DNA of 64,000 nt. Source: an uncultured Streptococcus sp. (GTDB lineage: Bacteria; Bacillota; Bacilli; Lactobacillales; Streptococcaceae). Of the stretch, positions 24,022 to 33,141 are shown piece by piece (position 1 is the first letter of the stretch; each line of letters opens with the position of its first letter). The position numbers and the translations under genes are program-made. The DNA is taken from the NCBI GenBank assembly GCA_934229725.1, contig CAKQDX010000012.1, positions 1 through 64,000 of the forward strand. Reading direction: 5' to 3'. A model generated the notes under the pieces. That model was given only the letters and a program-made list of their open reading frames with translations, ran no database searches and was not told the DNA's origin.

Positions 24022-25191
24022 TTACTTACCTTCTGATTTACCAGAAGCTTCTGCCACAGCCTTTTGACGGTCACGTTTCATGGTGTTTGAACGCAATTGT
24101 CCACAAGCAGCATCGATATCTGTACCGTGCTCTTGACGAACCACGCAGTTAACCCCATTTTTCTTAAGCACATCGTAGAAGGCAGCCACACGTTCTTTAG
24201 TTGAACGGCTATATTGGTCGTGCTCTGATACTGGGTTATATGGAATCAAGTTGATGTATGACAACTTACGGATTTTCTTAGTCAAATCAGCCAACTCTTG
24301 AGCATTTTCAGGGTGGTCATTGACCTCATTAAGCATAATATACTCAAAAGTTACACGACGGTTGGTTGTCTGGATGTAATACTCAATCGCTTCAAAGAGT
24401 TTTTCAAGTGGGAATGAGCGGTTAATACGCATGATGCTTGAACGAAGGTCATTGTTAGGCGCATGAAGGGATACCGCGAGGTTAACTTGAACACCTTCCT
24501 TAGCAAATTCCTTGATTTTGGGTGCCAAACCAGATGTTGACACGGTAATGTGACGTGCTCCAATGGCAAGACCATTATCGTTGTTAATAGTACGCAAAAA
24601 GCGAAGCACATTGTCATAGTTATCAAATGGCTCACCGATACCCATTACAACCACGTGGCTGACACGTTCACCGTCGCCACGGTCGTCAAAGTATTTTTGC
24701 ACCAACATGATTTGCGCCACAATCTCACCAGCAGTCAAGTCACGTTGCTTCTTAATCAAACCACTGGCACAGAAAGTACAACCAATGTTACAGCCAACCT
24801 GAGTTGTTACACAGACAGACAAACCGTAGTGTTGACGCATCAAAACGGTCTCAATAAGCATACCATCTGGCAATTCAAAAAGATACTTAACTGTACCATC
24901 TTTAGATTCTTGGACGATACGTTGTTTCAATGGGTTTACACAGAAATTCTCGTTCAATTTAGCAATGAAGTCCTTAGAAATGTTGGTCATTTCTTCAAAA
25001 GACTGCACACGCTTCTTGTAGAGCCAATCCCAGATTTGAGTGGCACGGAATTTCTTTTCACCGTGTTCCATAGCCCAATCAATCAACTCCTCACGAGTAA
25101 GACCATAGATAGATGGTTTGTAGCCTTCCATATCTTCCAACTTCTGGCGTTTACGACGTTCTGGCTTTGCTTGTCTTGTTACTTCTGACAT
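24022..25191 (-). CDS. rlmN: 23S rRNA / tRNA m2A methyltransferase, radical SAM
   Basis: A 389-residue radical SAM enzyme methylating C2 of A2503 in 23S rRNA and A37 in some tRNAs. The cluster motif is GCNIGCTFCASGL (CxxxCxxC about 135-142), the SAM-binding segment VVMGIGEPFDNYDN about 182-195, and the conserved C-terminal Cys lies in NGVNCVVRQEHGTDIDAACG. The N-terminus has about 20 extra basic residues before MEGYKPSIYGL, where many homologues begin; either start is possible. It follows yutD by 3 nt. Confidence 0.95.
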   Translation of the reverse strand: MSEVTRQAKPERRKRQKLEDMEGYKPSIYGLTREELIDWAMEHGEKKFRATQIWDWLYKKRVQSFEEMTNISKDFIAKLNENFCVNPLKQRIVQESKDGTVKYLFELPDGMLIETVLMRQHYGLSVCVTTQVGCNIGCTFCASGLIKKQRDLTAGEIVAQIMLVQKYFDDRGDGERVSHVVVMGIGEPFDNYDNVLRFLRTINNDNGLAIGARHITVSTSGLAPKIKEFAKEGVQVNLAVSLHAPNNDLRSSIMRINRSFPLEKLFEAIEYYIQTTNRRVTFEYIMLNEVNDHPENAQELADLTKKIRKLSYINLIPYNPVSEHDQYSRSTKERVAAFYDVLKKNGVNCVVRQEHGTDIDAACGQLRSNTMKRDRQKAVAEASGKSEGK

Positions 25192-25194
25192 CCT

Positions 25195-25923
25195 TTAATT
25201 TCCTTTTTTTCTGATTGTAAAATGATGACCATCTGACTTGGTCTTGCTTGGTTTCTTCGATACGTTATTGGGGATTTTAGACTTTGAGGCCTGCTTCTGA
25301 CTTTTCTTGAAGTTCGACTTGCGCTCACGGCCGCCATCCTCTGGTCTTGATTTAAACTTAGGACGGCGCTTGATTTTCTCAAAGCTTGGCCCCTCTTGAT
25401 CCCTGTCTCTTCGTTTGGGTTTGTCCGACTTTTGCTTGCTAGAAGCCTTTTGACTCTTATTCTTTTGCGAAGCATTACGATCTTTCTCTCTAGCTTCTTG
25501 AGAAGAGTTTCGACGACTATTCGAACGACGACGCTTGCGTCGAGGCTCATTTTCCTCTTCAAAGACAATTAGCTGTGGTTCTTCATTTTTCAAAATGAAA
25601 TAGGCACAACCAAAGGCACAGTACTCACGCAAATACTCTGACAAACGGCTAATACGCTCCGTCTTTCGAGTATTTGGGCGTTCGTCCTCGTAAAATCCCT
25701 TAAGGCGAAGCTGATCATTTGACCAATCTCCAACAATATAATCATACTTGAGCATGATTTCAGAAAAACGTTGCCCAAAACGGGTAGCGTCTAAGGCATC
25801 CTTATGATTTTCAAGAACCGTAAACTGACAGGCATCTGATTTCAGAAGGTCGGCCACATACACAAAGTCTGGCCCTGGATATTTATTATAATTAAACATT
25901 TCTGGCAAGATTTCTTTACGCAT
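25195..25923 (-). CDS. YutD-family protein with a long basic tail
   Basis: A 242-residue protein. The first about 125 residues match the YutD/DUF1027 family (FNYNKYPGPDFVYVADLLKS, YDYIVGDWSNDQLRLKGFY, EYCAFGCAYFILKN). The rest is a low-complexity, very basic Arg/Lys/Ser tail (RKRRRSNSRRNSSQEAREKD and onward), likely disordered and nucleic-acid binding. Family function is unknown; its frequent place beside rlmN suggests a ribosome or RNA link, which is inference. AAAGGAT lies before the ATG. Confidence 0.8.
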   Translation of the reverse strand: MRKEILPEMFNYNKYPGPDFVYVADLLKSDACQFTVLENHKDALDATRFGQRFSEIMLKYDYIVGDWSNDQLRLKGFYEDERPNTRKTERISRLSEYLREYCAFGCAYFILKNEEPQLIVFEEENEPRRKRRRSNSRRNSSQEAREKDRNASQKNKSQKASSKQKSDKPKRRDRDQEGPSFEKIKRRPKFKSRPEDGGRERKSNFKKSQKQASKSKIPNNVSKKPSKTKSDGHHFTIRKKGN

Positions 25924-25977
25924 GTGCCATCCTTTCTGCTCTCTCTTATTTTCTATCTTGATGCTGTGATAATGCTC

Positions 25978-27333
25978 TTATCCCTTATCCCAATTGGCAC
26001 CATTTTTTCTCAAATATTTGGCCACAAGCTCCCTTAACAGGTCTGGAAAAAGAAGAGTCGCATCCTTTTCCTTGATGGTAGGGAAATAAGCAGCATAGTA
26101 GTACTGATCCACAAGGACCAAACTAAACTTCTCATGAGAATCTACAACCCTACCATTATACAATAAATTACCGTTTTTGTAAGCAAAATTCCCTGTGATT
26201 ACCTGACCAAATGTTTTTCCACGGAAGCCCATGCCTTTAATGGTTTGATTTCTGAGGAGTTCTGCCTTGGTAAAAACTTCTTGACAAATTTCTTTGAGCT
26301 CTTGGCCGGTCACTACCAGACGGGCCATTCGCATTTGATGGGGCAGGGCTTCTTGCAGGTCTGCCATGGTCACTTGAGGACCTAGTGTTTTCATGATGAG
26401 TCCAGTATTTAAAATCGTTAACTGACTGTCCGTCTCTTGACAAACGGCTTCTAGCACCACCTGACAAGTCTCCTCAAAACTCAATTTTCGACCTAAATCA
26501 ACCACCTTTTCCTGTGCTAATCGACGATAGCCTTCCTCACGCATGGCCTGAATAAAGACTTGATCTTCCTTGGCCAAATCTAAAAGATAGGTCTTGGTAG
26601 GAATAGCTACAATCTGACACTCCCTTAATTTCCCATCTTCCACAGTAAGGTCAATACAGCCGATATAATAACCATACCTATCTGCAGCCGCCAAATAAGT
26701 CTCATTAATCAACTTGCCCTCTTCAAACAGGTGGTGGGTATGGCTCCCGATAATAAGATTCACCTGAGGGTAAGTCTCTGCAATCTGCTCATCATAGCGG
26801 ATGCCTAGATGACTAAGCAACACAACTATGTCTGCATCCTGAACCTCAGGACGAGCCAAATCCTCCTCCAACTGCGTGAGTGGATTCAAAACCTCCCAAC
26901 CATTTGGAGCATAGGTGACATAATATGGAAACGTGTAAGCTAGAAAAGCAATCCTCGTCTCCGTTTTAGTTTGATAAATCAAATAAGGCTTAGCCCAGTC
27001 AGGTTGTCGGCCCTTGTCCTTAAGATTCCCTATGATAGGTTGAAAATTAGCCTGTTCATAAAGACAGTCTAGCTCAGCCTTAGCCAGTCCAATCCCCTCA
27101 TTATTTCCGATAGTCGCATAATCTATCCCCAATTCATTCATCAGGGCGACATTAAAGCGCCCAGCTGTCGCATCAGATAAGGGGTGGGACTTATCCACAT
27201 TGTCCCCAAGATCTACCTTAATCAGCTCTCTATCCGTCTGACTCAAATCATCCACAGCTCGCTTGAGTTGTGGATACTGTTCGAAATGAGAATGTAAATC
27301 ATTAATATGGAGAATTCGAATCGTGTCTTTCAT
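25978..27333 (-). CDS. YunD-like metallophosphoesterase / 5'-nucleotidase
   Basis: A 451-residue protein of the 5'-nucleotidase family. The metallophosphatase motifs are ILHINDLHSHFEQ (about 6-18), VDLGDNVDKSH, TIGNNEGIG, LLSHLGIR and IIGSHTHHLFEEG; a C-terminal nucleotidase domain follows from about residue 300 (GLIMKTLGPQVTMADLQEAL, RGKTFGQVITGNFAYKNGNL). There is no signal peptide, so it is cytosolic like B. subtilis YunD. The ATG at 27333 fits the family start; a TTG 15 codons earlier is less likely. TGCTAAAAT ends 7 nt before this ATG, so the mRNA may be leaderless. Confidence 0.85.
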   Translation of the reverse strand: MKDTIRILHINDLHSHFEQYPQLKRAVDDLSQTDRELIKVDLGDNVDKSHPLSDATAGRFNVALMNELGIDYATIGNNEGIGLAKAELDCLYEQANFQPIIGNLKDKGRQPDWAKPYLIYQTKTETRIAFLAYTFPYYVTYAPNGWEVLNPLTQLEEDLARPEVQDADIVVLLSHLGIRYDEQIAETYPQVNLIIGSHTHHLFEEGKLINETYLAAADRYGYYIGCIDLTVEDGKLRECQIVAIPTKTYLLDLAKEDQVFIQAMREEGYRRLAQEKVVDLGRKLSFEETCQVVLEAVCQETDSQLTILNTGLIMKTLGPQVTMADLQEALPHQMRMARLVVTGQELKEICQEVFTKAELLRNQTIKGMGFRGKTFGQVITGNFAYKNGNLLYNGRVVDSHEKFSLVLVDQYYYAAYFPTIKEKDATLLFPDLLRELVAKYLRKNGANWDKG

Positions 27334-27419
27334 GACTTCTATTTTAGCACTTTTACCATAAAAAAACTTGACATTCAATCTGCCAAGCCTTTAACTATTT
27401 TTCAAACAGGAAGGTATTC

Positions 27420-27626
27420 CTAGTTAACTTTCTTTTTTAAATATTCTTCTATGAGATGATAGACGTCATCTGCCAGGGATATACTGACATAGATGCACAC
27501 AATTGAGAAAAGGCTTCCTCTAAAGTGTTGCCAAGCAAGGAATATAAGCCCATAAATCAGGAGCGCAAGTACTATTTGGCCAAAAAATTGACTCAGTAAT
27601 CGCCTAATAACGACAAGTAAGCCCAT
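27420..27626 (-). CDS. Putative immunity protein of the ComR-boxed bacteriocin 2
   Basis: A 68-residue membrane protein starting MGLLVVIRRLLSQFFGQIVL, with three short hydrophobic stretches and a charged C-terminus (YHLIEEYLKKKVN). The ATG at 27626 follows AAGGTGGG with about 7 nt spacing and overlaps the end of the bacteriocin gene by 23 bp in another frame, implying coupled translation. Longer readings start deeper within the bacteriocin gene. Its role as immunity protein is inferred from position and topology. Confidence 0.6.
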   Translation of the reverse strand: MGLLVVIRRLLSQFFGQIVLALLIYGLIFLAWQHFRGSLFSIVCIYVSISLADDVYHLIEEYLKKKVN

Positions 27627-27834
27627 AAGTAATCCCACCTTTAATACCATAACCAATACCCTTTAAGGCTGCACCTTGCCAAGTACCTGTTTGAATACCA
27701 CCTTTAACGGCTCCTCCAACAGCCCCGACACCTACGGCAGCTGTAGCTCCCCAAAAACTACATTCTCCACCCACAATAGTAGAAAGATCTTCGGAATCAA
27801 GCATGTTAATCTTATCAATAGTTTGTGTTGTCAT
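27604..27834 (-). CDS. BlpK-like bacteriocin precursor under a ComR-type promoter
   Basis: A 76-residue precursor with leader MTTQTIDKINMLDSEDLSTI then VGG and a 53-residue core starting ECSFWGATAAVGVGAVGGAV and ending GGITYGLTCRY. The inner segment TWQGAALKGIGYG and the one-Cys-at-each-end layout resemble BlpK-type bacteriocins. GAGGAGG precedes the ATG. It lies 8 kb from the main island, alone with its immunity-like gene, between yunD-like and cshB. Its promoter is a close copy of ComR-box promoter 1 (same box, spacing and -10). Confidence 0.83.
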   Translation of the reverse strand: MTTQTIDKINMLDSEDLSTIVGGECSFWGATAAVGVGAVGGAVKGGIQTGTWQGAALKGIGYGIKGGITYGLTCRY

Positions 27835-27891
27835 TAAAACAACCTCCTCAAAATAATCAAATCATAGCTCTTTATTTCAAGCTTTGGCTTG

Positions 27892-27938
27892 ATTATAAGC
27901 CAGAAGCCAACAAAAAAATAGTGACATCAATGTCACTA
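27892..27938 (-). promoter_or_regulatory. ComR-box promoter 2
   Basis: A perfect palindrome TAGTGACAT-N2-ATGTCACTA (27919-27938... core arms 9 bp), then on the minus strand a T tract (27912-27918) and TATAAT (27892-27897), 21 bp from the palindrome. Spacing is identical to promoter 1 at 19295-19342. Confidence 0.78.
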
Positions 27939-28033
27939 CTGGATTTTAAGAGTTGATTTAACTTAGAACCTAGGACTTACAAATTCCTTTATTTTTAAAG
28001 GAGACTTTCTCAAAAGTTTGATAATAATCAAAA

Positions 28034-28059
28034 AGGCTGAAAACTTATAGTTTCAACCT
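28034..28059 (-). terminator. Terminator of cshB
   Basis: On the minus strand AGGTTGAAAC / GTTTTCAGCCT around a TATAA loop, followed by TTTTTGATT. Confidence 0.7.
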
Positions 28060-28105
28060 CTTGAATTTTTTGCAATCAAAATTTACTGTTACCTAAAAGC
28101 CAAAC

Positions 28106-29449
28106 TTAGAAACTTTGTTTCTTAGCTTTACGTTCAGCTCGTCCCTTAGCTCGGTTGGCCGCACGGCGTTCACGTTTGCGTTTCTCGTCAACCTTCCACT
28201 GAATTTTCTTCTTGTAGCCTGGTTTGATTTTTTTCTTTTTCTTCTTAACCAGACCAATCATTTCCGTATCAAGTTTTTGATAGGCTTTTTCACGATTGGC
28301 ACGACGGTCACGGTCATAGGTATCTTGAAACTCGCCGTCCTTATAGACCTTAGGCTCAAAGGTGATCCCCATCTTTTCAAGCTCACGAATATCAGAGTCG
28401 TCGCTTGGTTGATAGAGGGTGATGGCTGTTCCTGACAAACCATTACGTCCTGTACGTCCCACACGGTGAACAAAGAAGGACAAATCTTGAGGAATGGCAT
28501 CATTGATAACATGGCTAACCCCTTCAATGTCAATCCCACGCGCTGCAAGGTCAGTTGCTACAATGTACTCAAAATCAAGCTTCTTGACTTGATTCATGAT
28601 ACGCTTCCGTTCACGTGGTGGGATACCGCCATGAATTTTCGCAACCTTAAGACCATTTGACACTAGGTAGCTGTGCAAATCGTCCGCACGTTCCTTGGTA
28701 TTAACGAAGATCATGGCCAAGTATGGCTGCATGCCCTTAAGCATCTCAAGAATCTGTTCATTCTTATTGCGCCCCTTGGTAGATACCAACCAGTTATCAA
28801 TGGTATCTGCAATAACCGTTGAAGTTTTAATTTGTTCCATGACTGGATTGGTCAAATACTTCTTCAAGAATGGTTGCAATTTTTGAGGAATGGTCGCTGA
28901 GAAGACCAAGATTTGAACTTCCTTAGGCAGGCTTGCCGCAATCTTATCTACAGTATCCAAGAATCCCATGTCCATAGTCATGTCAGCTTCGTCAACAACA
29001 AAGGTATGGGCCTTGTGAATCGCCAAGTCACCAGATTTAATGAGATCATAGATACGCCCAGGTGTCCCAATAACGATATGAGGTTGGGCTACCTTAAGTT
29101 TCTCAATCTGACGTTGCTTGTCCGTACCACCTACGTAATTAACGACACGAATTTCTGTCGCAGAGTGTTTGGCAATCTGTTTTGTCGCCTGGTAAATTTG
29201 TGTTGCCAATTCACGTGACGGCGCAGTAATCACTACTTGCACATCCCCACTCTCTGGGCTGAGCTTTTCAAAAATTGGCAAGAGGAAGGTATGGGTCTTC
29301 CCTGACCCCGTCTTTGATTCACCCACCAAATCACGACCTGAACGGACTACGGGAATCAATTTCTGCTGAACAGGCGTTGGCTCCTTAAACTTAATCTCGT
29401 CAAGGGCCTCCTGAATAAATGTTTTAAAATTAAAATCTTTAAATGACAT
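28106..29449 (-). CDS. cshB: DEAD-box RNA helicase, CshB-like
   Basis: A 447-residue ATP-dependent RNA helicase. Motifs in order: Q-motif EPTPVQQKLIP, motif I ESKTGSGKTH (about 44-53), Ia APSRELATQ, Ib TPGRIYDL, motif II VDEADM (DEAD box), III FSATIP, V ATDLAARGID and VI HRVGRTGRNG. The C-terminal 60 residues are very basic (LVKKKKKKIKPGYKKKIQ and KRKRERRAANRAKGRAERKA), an RNA-binding tail. Length and Lys-rich tail suit CshB, involved in cold growth and RNA turnover. It has its own terminator. Confidence 0.9.
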   Translation of the reverse strand: MSFKDFNFKTFIQEALDEIKFKEPTPVQQKLIPVVRSGRDLVGESKTGSGKTHTFLLPIFEKLSPESGDVQVVITAPSRELATQIYQATKQIAKHSATEIRVVNYVGGTDKQRQIEKLKVAQPHIVIGTPGRIYDLIKSGDLAIHKAHTFVVDEADMTMDMGFLDTVDKIAASLPKEVQILVFSATIPQKLQPFLKKYLTNPVMEQIKTSTVIADTIDNWLVSTKGRNKNEQILEMLKGMQPYLAMIFVNTKERADDLHSYLVSNGLKVAKIHGGIPPRERKRIMNQVKKLDFEYIVATDLAARGIDIEGVSHVINDAIPQDLSFFVHRVGRTGRNGLSGTAITLYQPSDDSDIRELEKMGITFEPKVYKDGEFQDTYDRDRRANREKAYQKLDTEMIGLVKKKKKKIKPGYKKKIQWKVDEKRKRERRAANRAKGRAERKAKKQSF

Positions 29450-29496
29450 CTTTACTTACTTCTTTTCTATCTAGTCTATCCTTACCATTATAACAG

Positions 29497-29520
29497 AAAA
29501 AGAGCATTTCTGCTCTTTTT
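29497..29520 (-). terminator. Terminator of the rsmH-ftsL-pbpX-mraY operon
   Basis: Perfect stem AAAAAGAGCA / TGCTCTTTTT with a 4-nt loop, between mraY stop and cshB start. Confidence 0.85.
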
Positions 29521-29523
29521 CGT

Positions 29524-30546
29524 TTATTTCATAACGTTTCCAAGAACCATCCAAAGGGTAAGGGCACTTGCAAGAGCTCCAACAGTCCAAAGGAAAGCAT
29601 CAACCTTCCACTCTGACCATTTCTCTCCATTACCTGAGAGACCACCCAATTCGAGGTGATGGTGGAATGGTGTCATACGGAAAATACGACGACCTTCACC
29701 ATACTTATGTTTAGTGTATTTGAAGTAGCTGACCTGCAACATAACAGAAGCTGTCTCAAAAACATAAACCAAACCAATCAAAAGCAATGTCCACTCCACA
29801 CGTAAGGCGATAGAGATAACGGCAAGCATGGCACCAAGAGACAAGGAACCGACATCTCCCATGAAGACCTTGGCTGGCTTGTGGTTAAAGACAAAGAAAC
29901 CAAGAAGGGCCCCAATCATAGTGATGATGATTGTTAAAATAGCGAACTCACCCTTAACAAAAGCGATAATCCCGTAGGCAATCAAGCTGATAACCACAGA
30001 GATGGAAGCCAGACCATCAATACCATCTGTCAAGTTGACCGCATTTGAAAAACCAACAATCCAGAAGAGGACAAAGATGATATAGAAAACACCTAAGTGA
30101 ATGGTCAAACCACCAATAGCTAGGCTATCTGTACCACTTGGAAGGACATGAATAAAGTAGAAAAGCAAACCGGCAATAATTTGCAAGGCCATCTTTTGCC
30201 AAGGTTTAAGCCCTTCATTGATTTGATGGAAAATCTTAAGGAAGTCATCCAAAAATCCAATGATACCATAAATCAAGAGTACAAAGAGTATTCCTACTGG
30301 GGCACCATAGGCTTGGTGTCCCTTACTAAAGACATGGAAATTAAAAATCAAACTAACCAAAATCGCAACTACGAGGAAGACAGTTCCTCCCATGGTTGGT
30401 GTTCCAGCCTTGGCCAAGTGCTGTTTCACATCTTCGTGCATCTGTTGGCCGCCAATTTTTTTAATCTTGTAATAAGTAATAAAGTGAGGCATGGCTAGTA
30501 CCGTTAACACAAAGGCAATCACGCCCGCTATCAGACTCATAGTCAT
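29524..30546 (-). CDS. mraY: Phospho-N-acetylmuramoyl-pentapeptide transferase
   Basis: A 340-residue polytopic enzyme (about 10 helices) that transfers phospho-MurNAc-pentapeptide from UDP to undecaprenyl phosphate, forming lipid I at the inner membrane face. Signatures: GTPTMGGTVF (about 48-57), FLDDFLKI, AVNLTDGIDGLA, FMGDVGSLSLGA and the HHHLE segment MTPFHHHLELGG. The ATG lies 1 nt after the pbpX stop, with GGAG 6 nt upstream. Length is typical. It is the last gene of the division/wall operon. Confidence 0.97.
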   Translation of the reverse strand: MTMSLIAGVIAFVLTVLAMPHFITYYKIKKIGGQQMHEDVKQHLAKAGTPTMGGTVFLVVAILVSLIFNFHVFSKGHQAYGAPVGILFVLLIYGIIGFLDDFLKIFHQINEGLKPWQKMALQIIAGLLFYFIHVLPSGTDSLAIGGLTIHLGVFYIIFVLFWIVGFSNAVNLTDGIDGLASISVVISLIAYGIIAFVKGEFAILTIIITMIGALLGFFVFNHKPAKVFMGDVGSLSLGAMLAVISIALRVEWTLLLIGLVYVFETASVMLQVSYFKYTKHKYGEGRRIFRMTPFHHHLELGGLSGNGEKWSEWKVDAFLWTVGALASALTLWMVLGNVMK

Positions 30547-30547
30547 C

Positions 30548-32815
30548 TTAATCTCCTAAAGTAATGGTAATCTTCTTAGTTTTAGACAGGGCTTTTCCTG
30601 CCGCAACACTTTGTTTGGTAACAGTTCCTGACTTGCCACCCTTGTAAGTAATCTTAATACCTTTCCATTTAGCAAAGGTTTCAACATTCTCCTTGGTCCA
30701 TCCATACATATCTGGAAGTTCGGTGAAATCATTGGTCATGATTAGGATTTGCTGGTTAGCTTTAATATTTTCTTTCGCACCTACAGAAACCTTTTCAATC
30801 TTATCACCAACACCCAGAATAATGGGATGCGTCAAGTTTTGGCGAAGGGTATTGGCCGTCTCACCTGGACGTTTTCCAATAATATCACCCGTTTGATAGC
30901 TCGTTTCATCGGTCTTTCCACTACCTTCAGAAACAGAGGTATCAAGCGTATCACCCATGGACATGGCTTCTTCTAGGACAGGGTTAACCACCGTCGCATA
31001 AAAATTATTATCCCAGGTCTTAGGTTCTTGAACCGTTACATACATGACATATTGTGGATCATCAGAAGGAACCATAGCTACAACTGAGTTGAGCGTTTCG
31101 TCGATCCCAACTTTATAGGTTCCTGTCTTTTCATCAGCCACTTGGGCTGTTCCTGACTTAACCGCAACATCATAGTTACCAACCTTAATGATTGGCGAAC
31201 CTTCAGACTTGTTGTACAGGGTACCAAACTCTGGGTCTGTACCAACAGAAATCATATAATTACGGGTCTCAGAAGCAGCCTGCTTGGAAACTGGCTTACC
31301 GATAACTTCTTTCTTAGCCGTACGAACAGTACCCTGGTTGACATCTGCAACTTGTTTGATAAATTGAGGTTCCAGCATAACACCGTTGTTAGAGATAGCT
31401 GAAAAAGCACGAAGCATCTGAACCTGAGTCACTGAAATCCCTTGTCCAAAGGATGATTGAGCAATATTCACAGAGTTTCTTGAGACAACCCCTGAAGATT
31501 CACCTACCATCCCAAAATGGGTTGGAAGTCCAAACTTATAGAGTGATAGGTAGTTTGACCAAACCTTGTCTCCCATCTCTTGTTCCAACATGGTCATCCC
31601 AACGTTACTTGAATAAGAGAAAGCTTGGGCAAATGACATGGTTCGACCTGACGAGATACCTTCATTAATAGACCAGTCATTGGTTTCAACATCATCAACC
31701 TTGATACCATTGGCATTGCTAAAGGTCGCATTAGGATTGAAACTTCCGTTATTGATAGCCGATGACAAGAGCATCACCTTCATGGTTGACCCTGGTTCAT
31801 ATTGGGCCTCATAAAGTCGGTTAACCCAGTCATAACTTTTCTTGGCTTGTCCTTCGAGGGTATCAGAGTTATAGGTCGGACGTTGTGTCGTCGCAAGAAT
31901 TTCACCTGTTTTTGCATTGACAACTGTCGCAGAGGCATTAACCCCTTGAGTTTCCTCCATAAAGGTATCCATCTGCGTTTCCAAGAAGGTTTGAAGAGGT
32001 GCTGATAAGGTCGTATAGATGTTCTTACCATCAATAGCTTCCTTGGTAACAGTTTCCGTTCCAAGAAGAGTATTACCATCCTTGTCCTTCTCGTAGATAG
32101 CTTCACCATCTTTACCTGTCAAAAGACTATTCAGCGAACGCTCTAAACCGGTTTGACCGACCAATGAATACGAACCGTCTTTTTTATTTTCAACAGCTTC
32201 GGCACGGCCAAGAAACTCTGAAGCAAAGGTTCCATTTGGATACATACGTGAGGTTGTCGCTTCAAAAGCCATCCCCTTGATATCTGCATCCTTAAAAGCC
32301 TTTTCGAGTTCCTCTTTAACAGAGTAGGTAATACCTTTACCCTTTAGACCAAAGGAAACCTGATAGGCGCCTTTAGTACGCAACTGAGCTAGAGCATCGC
32401 TTTTCTTAATGCCTAGCTTGTCCTTTAAAATATCGGCAACCTTATCAAACTGGCTTTCTTGAACGTAGAGTTTCTCCTGTGTTGCTGACACATAGCTGGT
32501 TGACACAATAGCGTAAATGGCGTAACTGGTTGAGTCTTCAGCCAAAACATTTCCATTTCGGTCGTAAATCGTCCCACGTTTGGCAGCCACTGTTGTTTTA
32601 GTGTTATATGACTTAGCAGCCTGTGTGGACAAATCAACACCAAACTTACTATCTGTCCCAATGATTACCACAAAGTTGATAATGAAGACGAAAAAGATAA
32701 AGATACTAAGAACCATGAGGTTCTGACCAACACGCTGTCGATTCTGGGCAGGTTTTCGCCTATCCTTTACGACATAATTTAGAAATAAATGTTTAAGTTT
32801 TCTTAGTCTGTTCAT
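30548..32815 (-). CDS. pbpX: Penicillin-binding protein 2X (septal transpeptidase)
   Basis: A 755-residue class B penicillin-binding protein for septal peptidoglycan cross-linking. One membrane anchor (about 31-52), a dimerisation region, and a transpeptidase domain with SxxK as STMK in EPGSTMKVM (about 345-353), SxN as SSN in YSSNVGMTM, and KSGT in AVKSGTAQV. Two PASTA repeats end the protein (about 635-755). The order rsmH-ftsL-pbpX-mraY is conserved in streptococci. It begins 3 nt after ftsL with only a weak ribosome site, suggesting coupling. Confidence 0.96.
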   Translation of the reverse strand: MNRLRKLKHLFLNYVVKDRRKPAQNRQRVGQNLMVLSIFIFFVFIINFVVIIGTDSKFGVDLSTQAAKSYNTKTTVAAKRGTIYDRNGNVLAEDSTSYAIYAIVSTSYVSATQEKLYVQESQFDKVADILKDKLGIKKSDALAQLRTKGAYQVSFGLKGKGITYSVKEELEKAFKDADIKGMAFEATTSRMYPNGTFASEFLGRAEAVENKKDGSYSLVGQTGLERSLNSLLTGKDGEAIYEKDKDGNTLLGTETVTKEAIDGKNIYTTLSAPLQTFLETQMDTFMEETQGVNASATVVNAKTGEILATTQRPTYNSDTLEGQAKKSYDWVNRLYEAQYEPGSTMKVMLLSSAINNGSFNPNATFSNANGIKVDDVETNDWSINEGISSGRTMSFAQAFSYSSNVGMTMLEQEMGDKVWSNYLSLYKFGLPTHFGMVGESSGVVSRNSVNIAQSSFGQGISVTQVQMLRAFSAISNNGVMLEPQFIKQVADVNQGTVRTAKKEVIGKPVSKQAASETRNYMISVGTDPEFGTLYNKSEGSPIIKVGNYDVAVKSGTAQVADEKTGTYKVGIDETLNSVVAMVPSDDPQYVMYVTVQEPKTWDNNFYATVVNPVLEEAMSMGDTLDTSVSEGSGKTDETSYQTGDIIGKRPGETANTLRQNLTHPIILGVGDKIEKVSVGAKENIKANQQILIMTNDFTELPDMYGWTKENVETFAKWKGIKITYKGGKSGTVTKQSVAAGKALSKTKKITITLGD

Positions 32816-32818
32816 TGG

Positions 32819-33139
32819 CTATTTCACACTCTTAATACTATCGTTATTAATAGACAGGCCTGCTTTATTGGCAATCTCTTTGATACGATCAGAGTTAGTC
32901 AACTCATTCACCGCCTGTTTAGCATTGTTAAGCTCTGTCTTCTTATCACTGATCTTGCTATTAAGGTCTGTGATTTGTTGCTTGATGGCCTGATTACGTC
33001 CCTGTAAAAAGACAACCGAGATACTCATCACAACAGCTGTCAAAACAATTGCCGAATAGAAGGCCTTTTCCATACGGGTCATAAAACGAATATGGTTTCT
33101 AAGGGCTCTATTAACAACCTGATGTTCCTGATTTTCCAT
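32819..33139 (-). CDS. ftsL: Cell division protein FtsL
   Basis: A 106-residue bitopic protein: short cytosolic N-terminus, one membrane helix (AFYSAIVLTAVVMSISVVFL, about 27-46) and an extracellular coiled coil with leucine-heptad pattern (QQITDLNSKISDKKTELNNA). It forms a divisome complex with FtsB and DivIB that supports the septal synthase. It begins 2 nt after the rsmH stop. Position and size, more than residue conservation, support the name. Confidence 0.92.
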   Translation of the reverse strand: MENQEHQVVNRALRNHIRFMTRMEKAFYSAIVLTAVVMSISVVFLQGRNQAIKQQITDLNSKISDKKTELNNAKQAVNELTNSDRIKEIANKAGLSINNDSIKSVK

Positions 33140-33141
33140 AA

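Noticed and set aside
24550..25188. 212-codon plus-strand ORF antisense to rlmN
   Set aside because: The opposite strand encodes an unmistakable radical SAM enzyme; this frame has low-complexity composition and no start signal.
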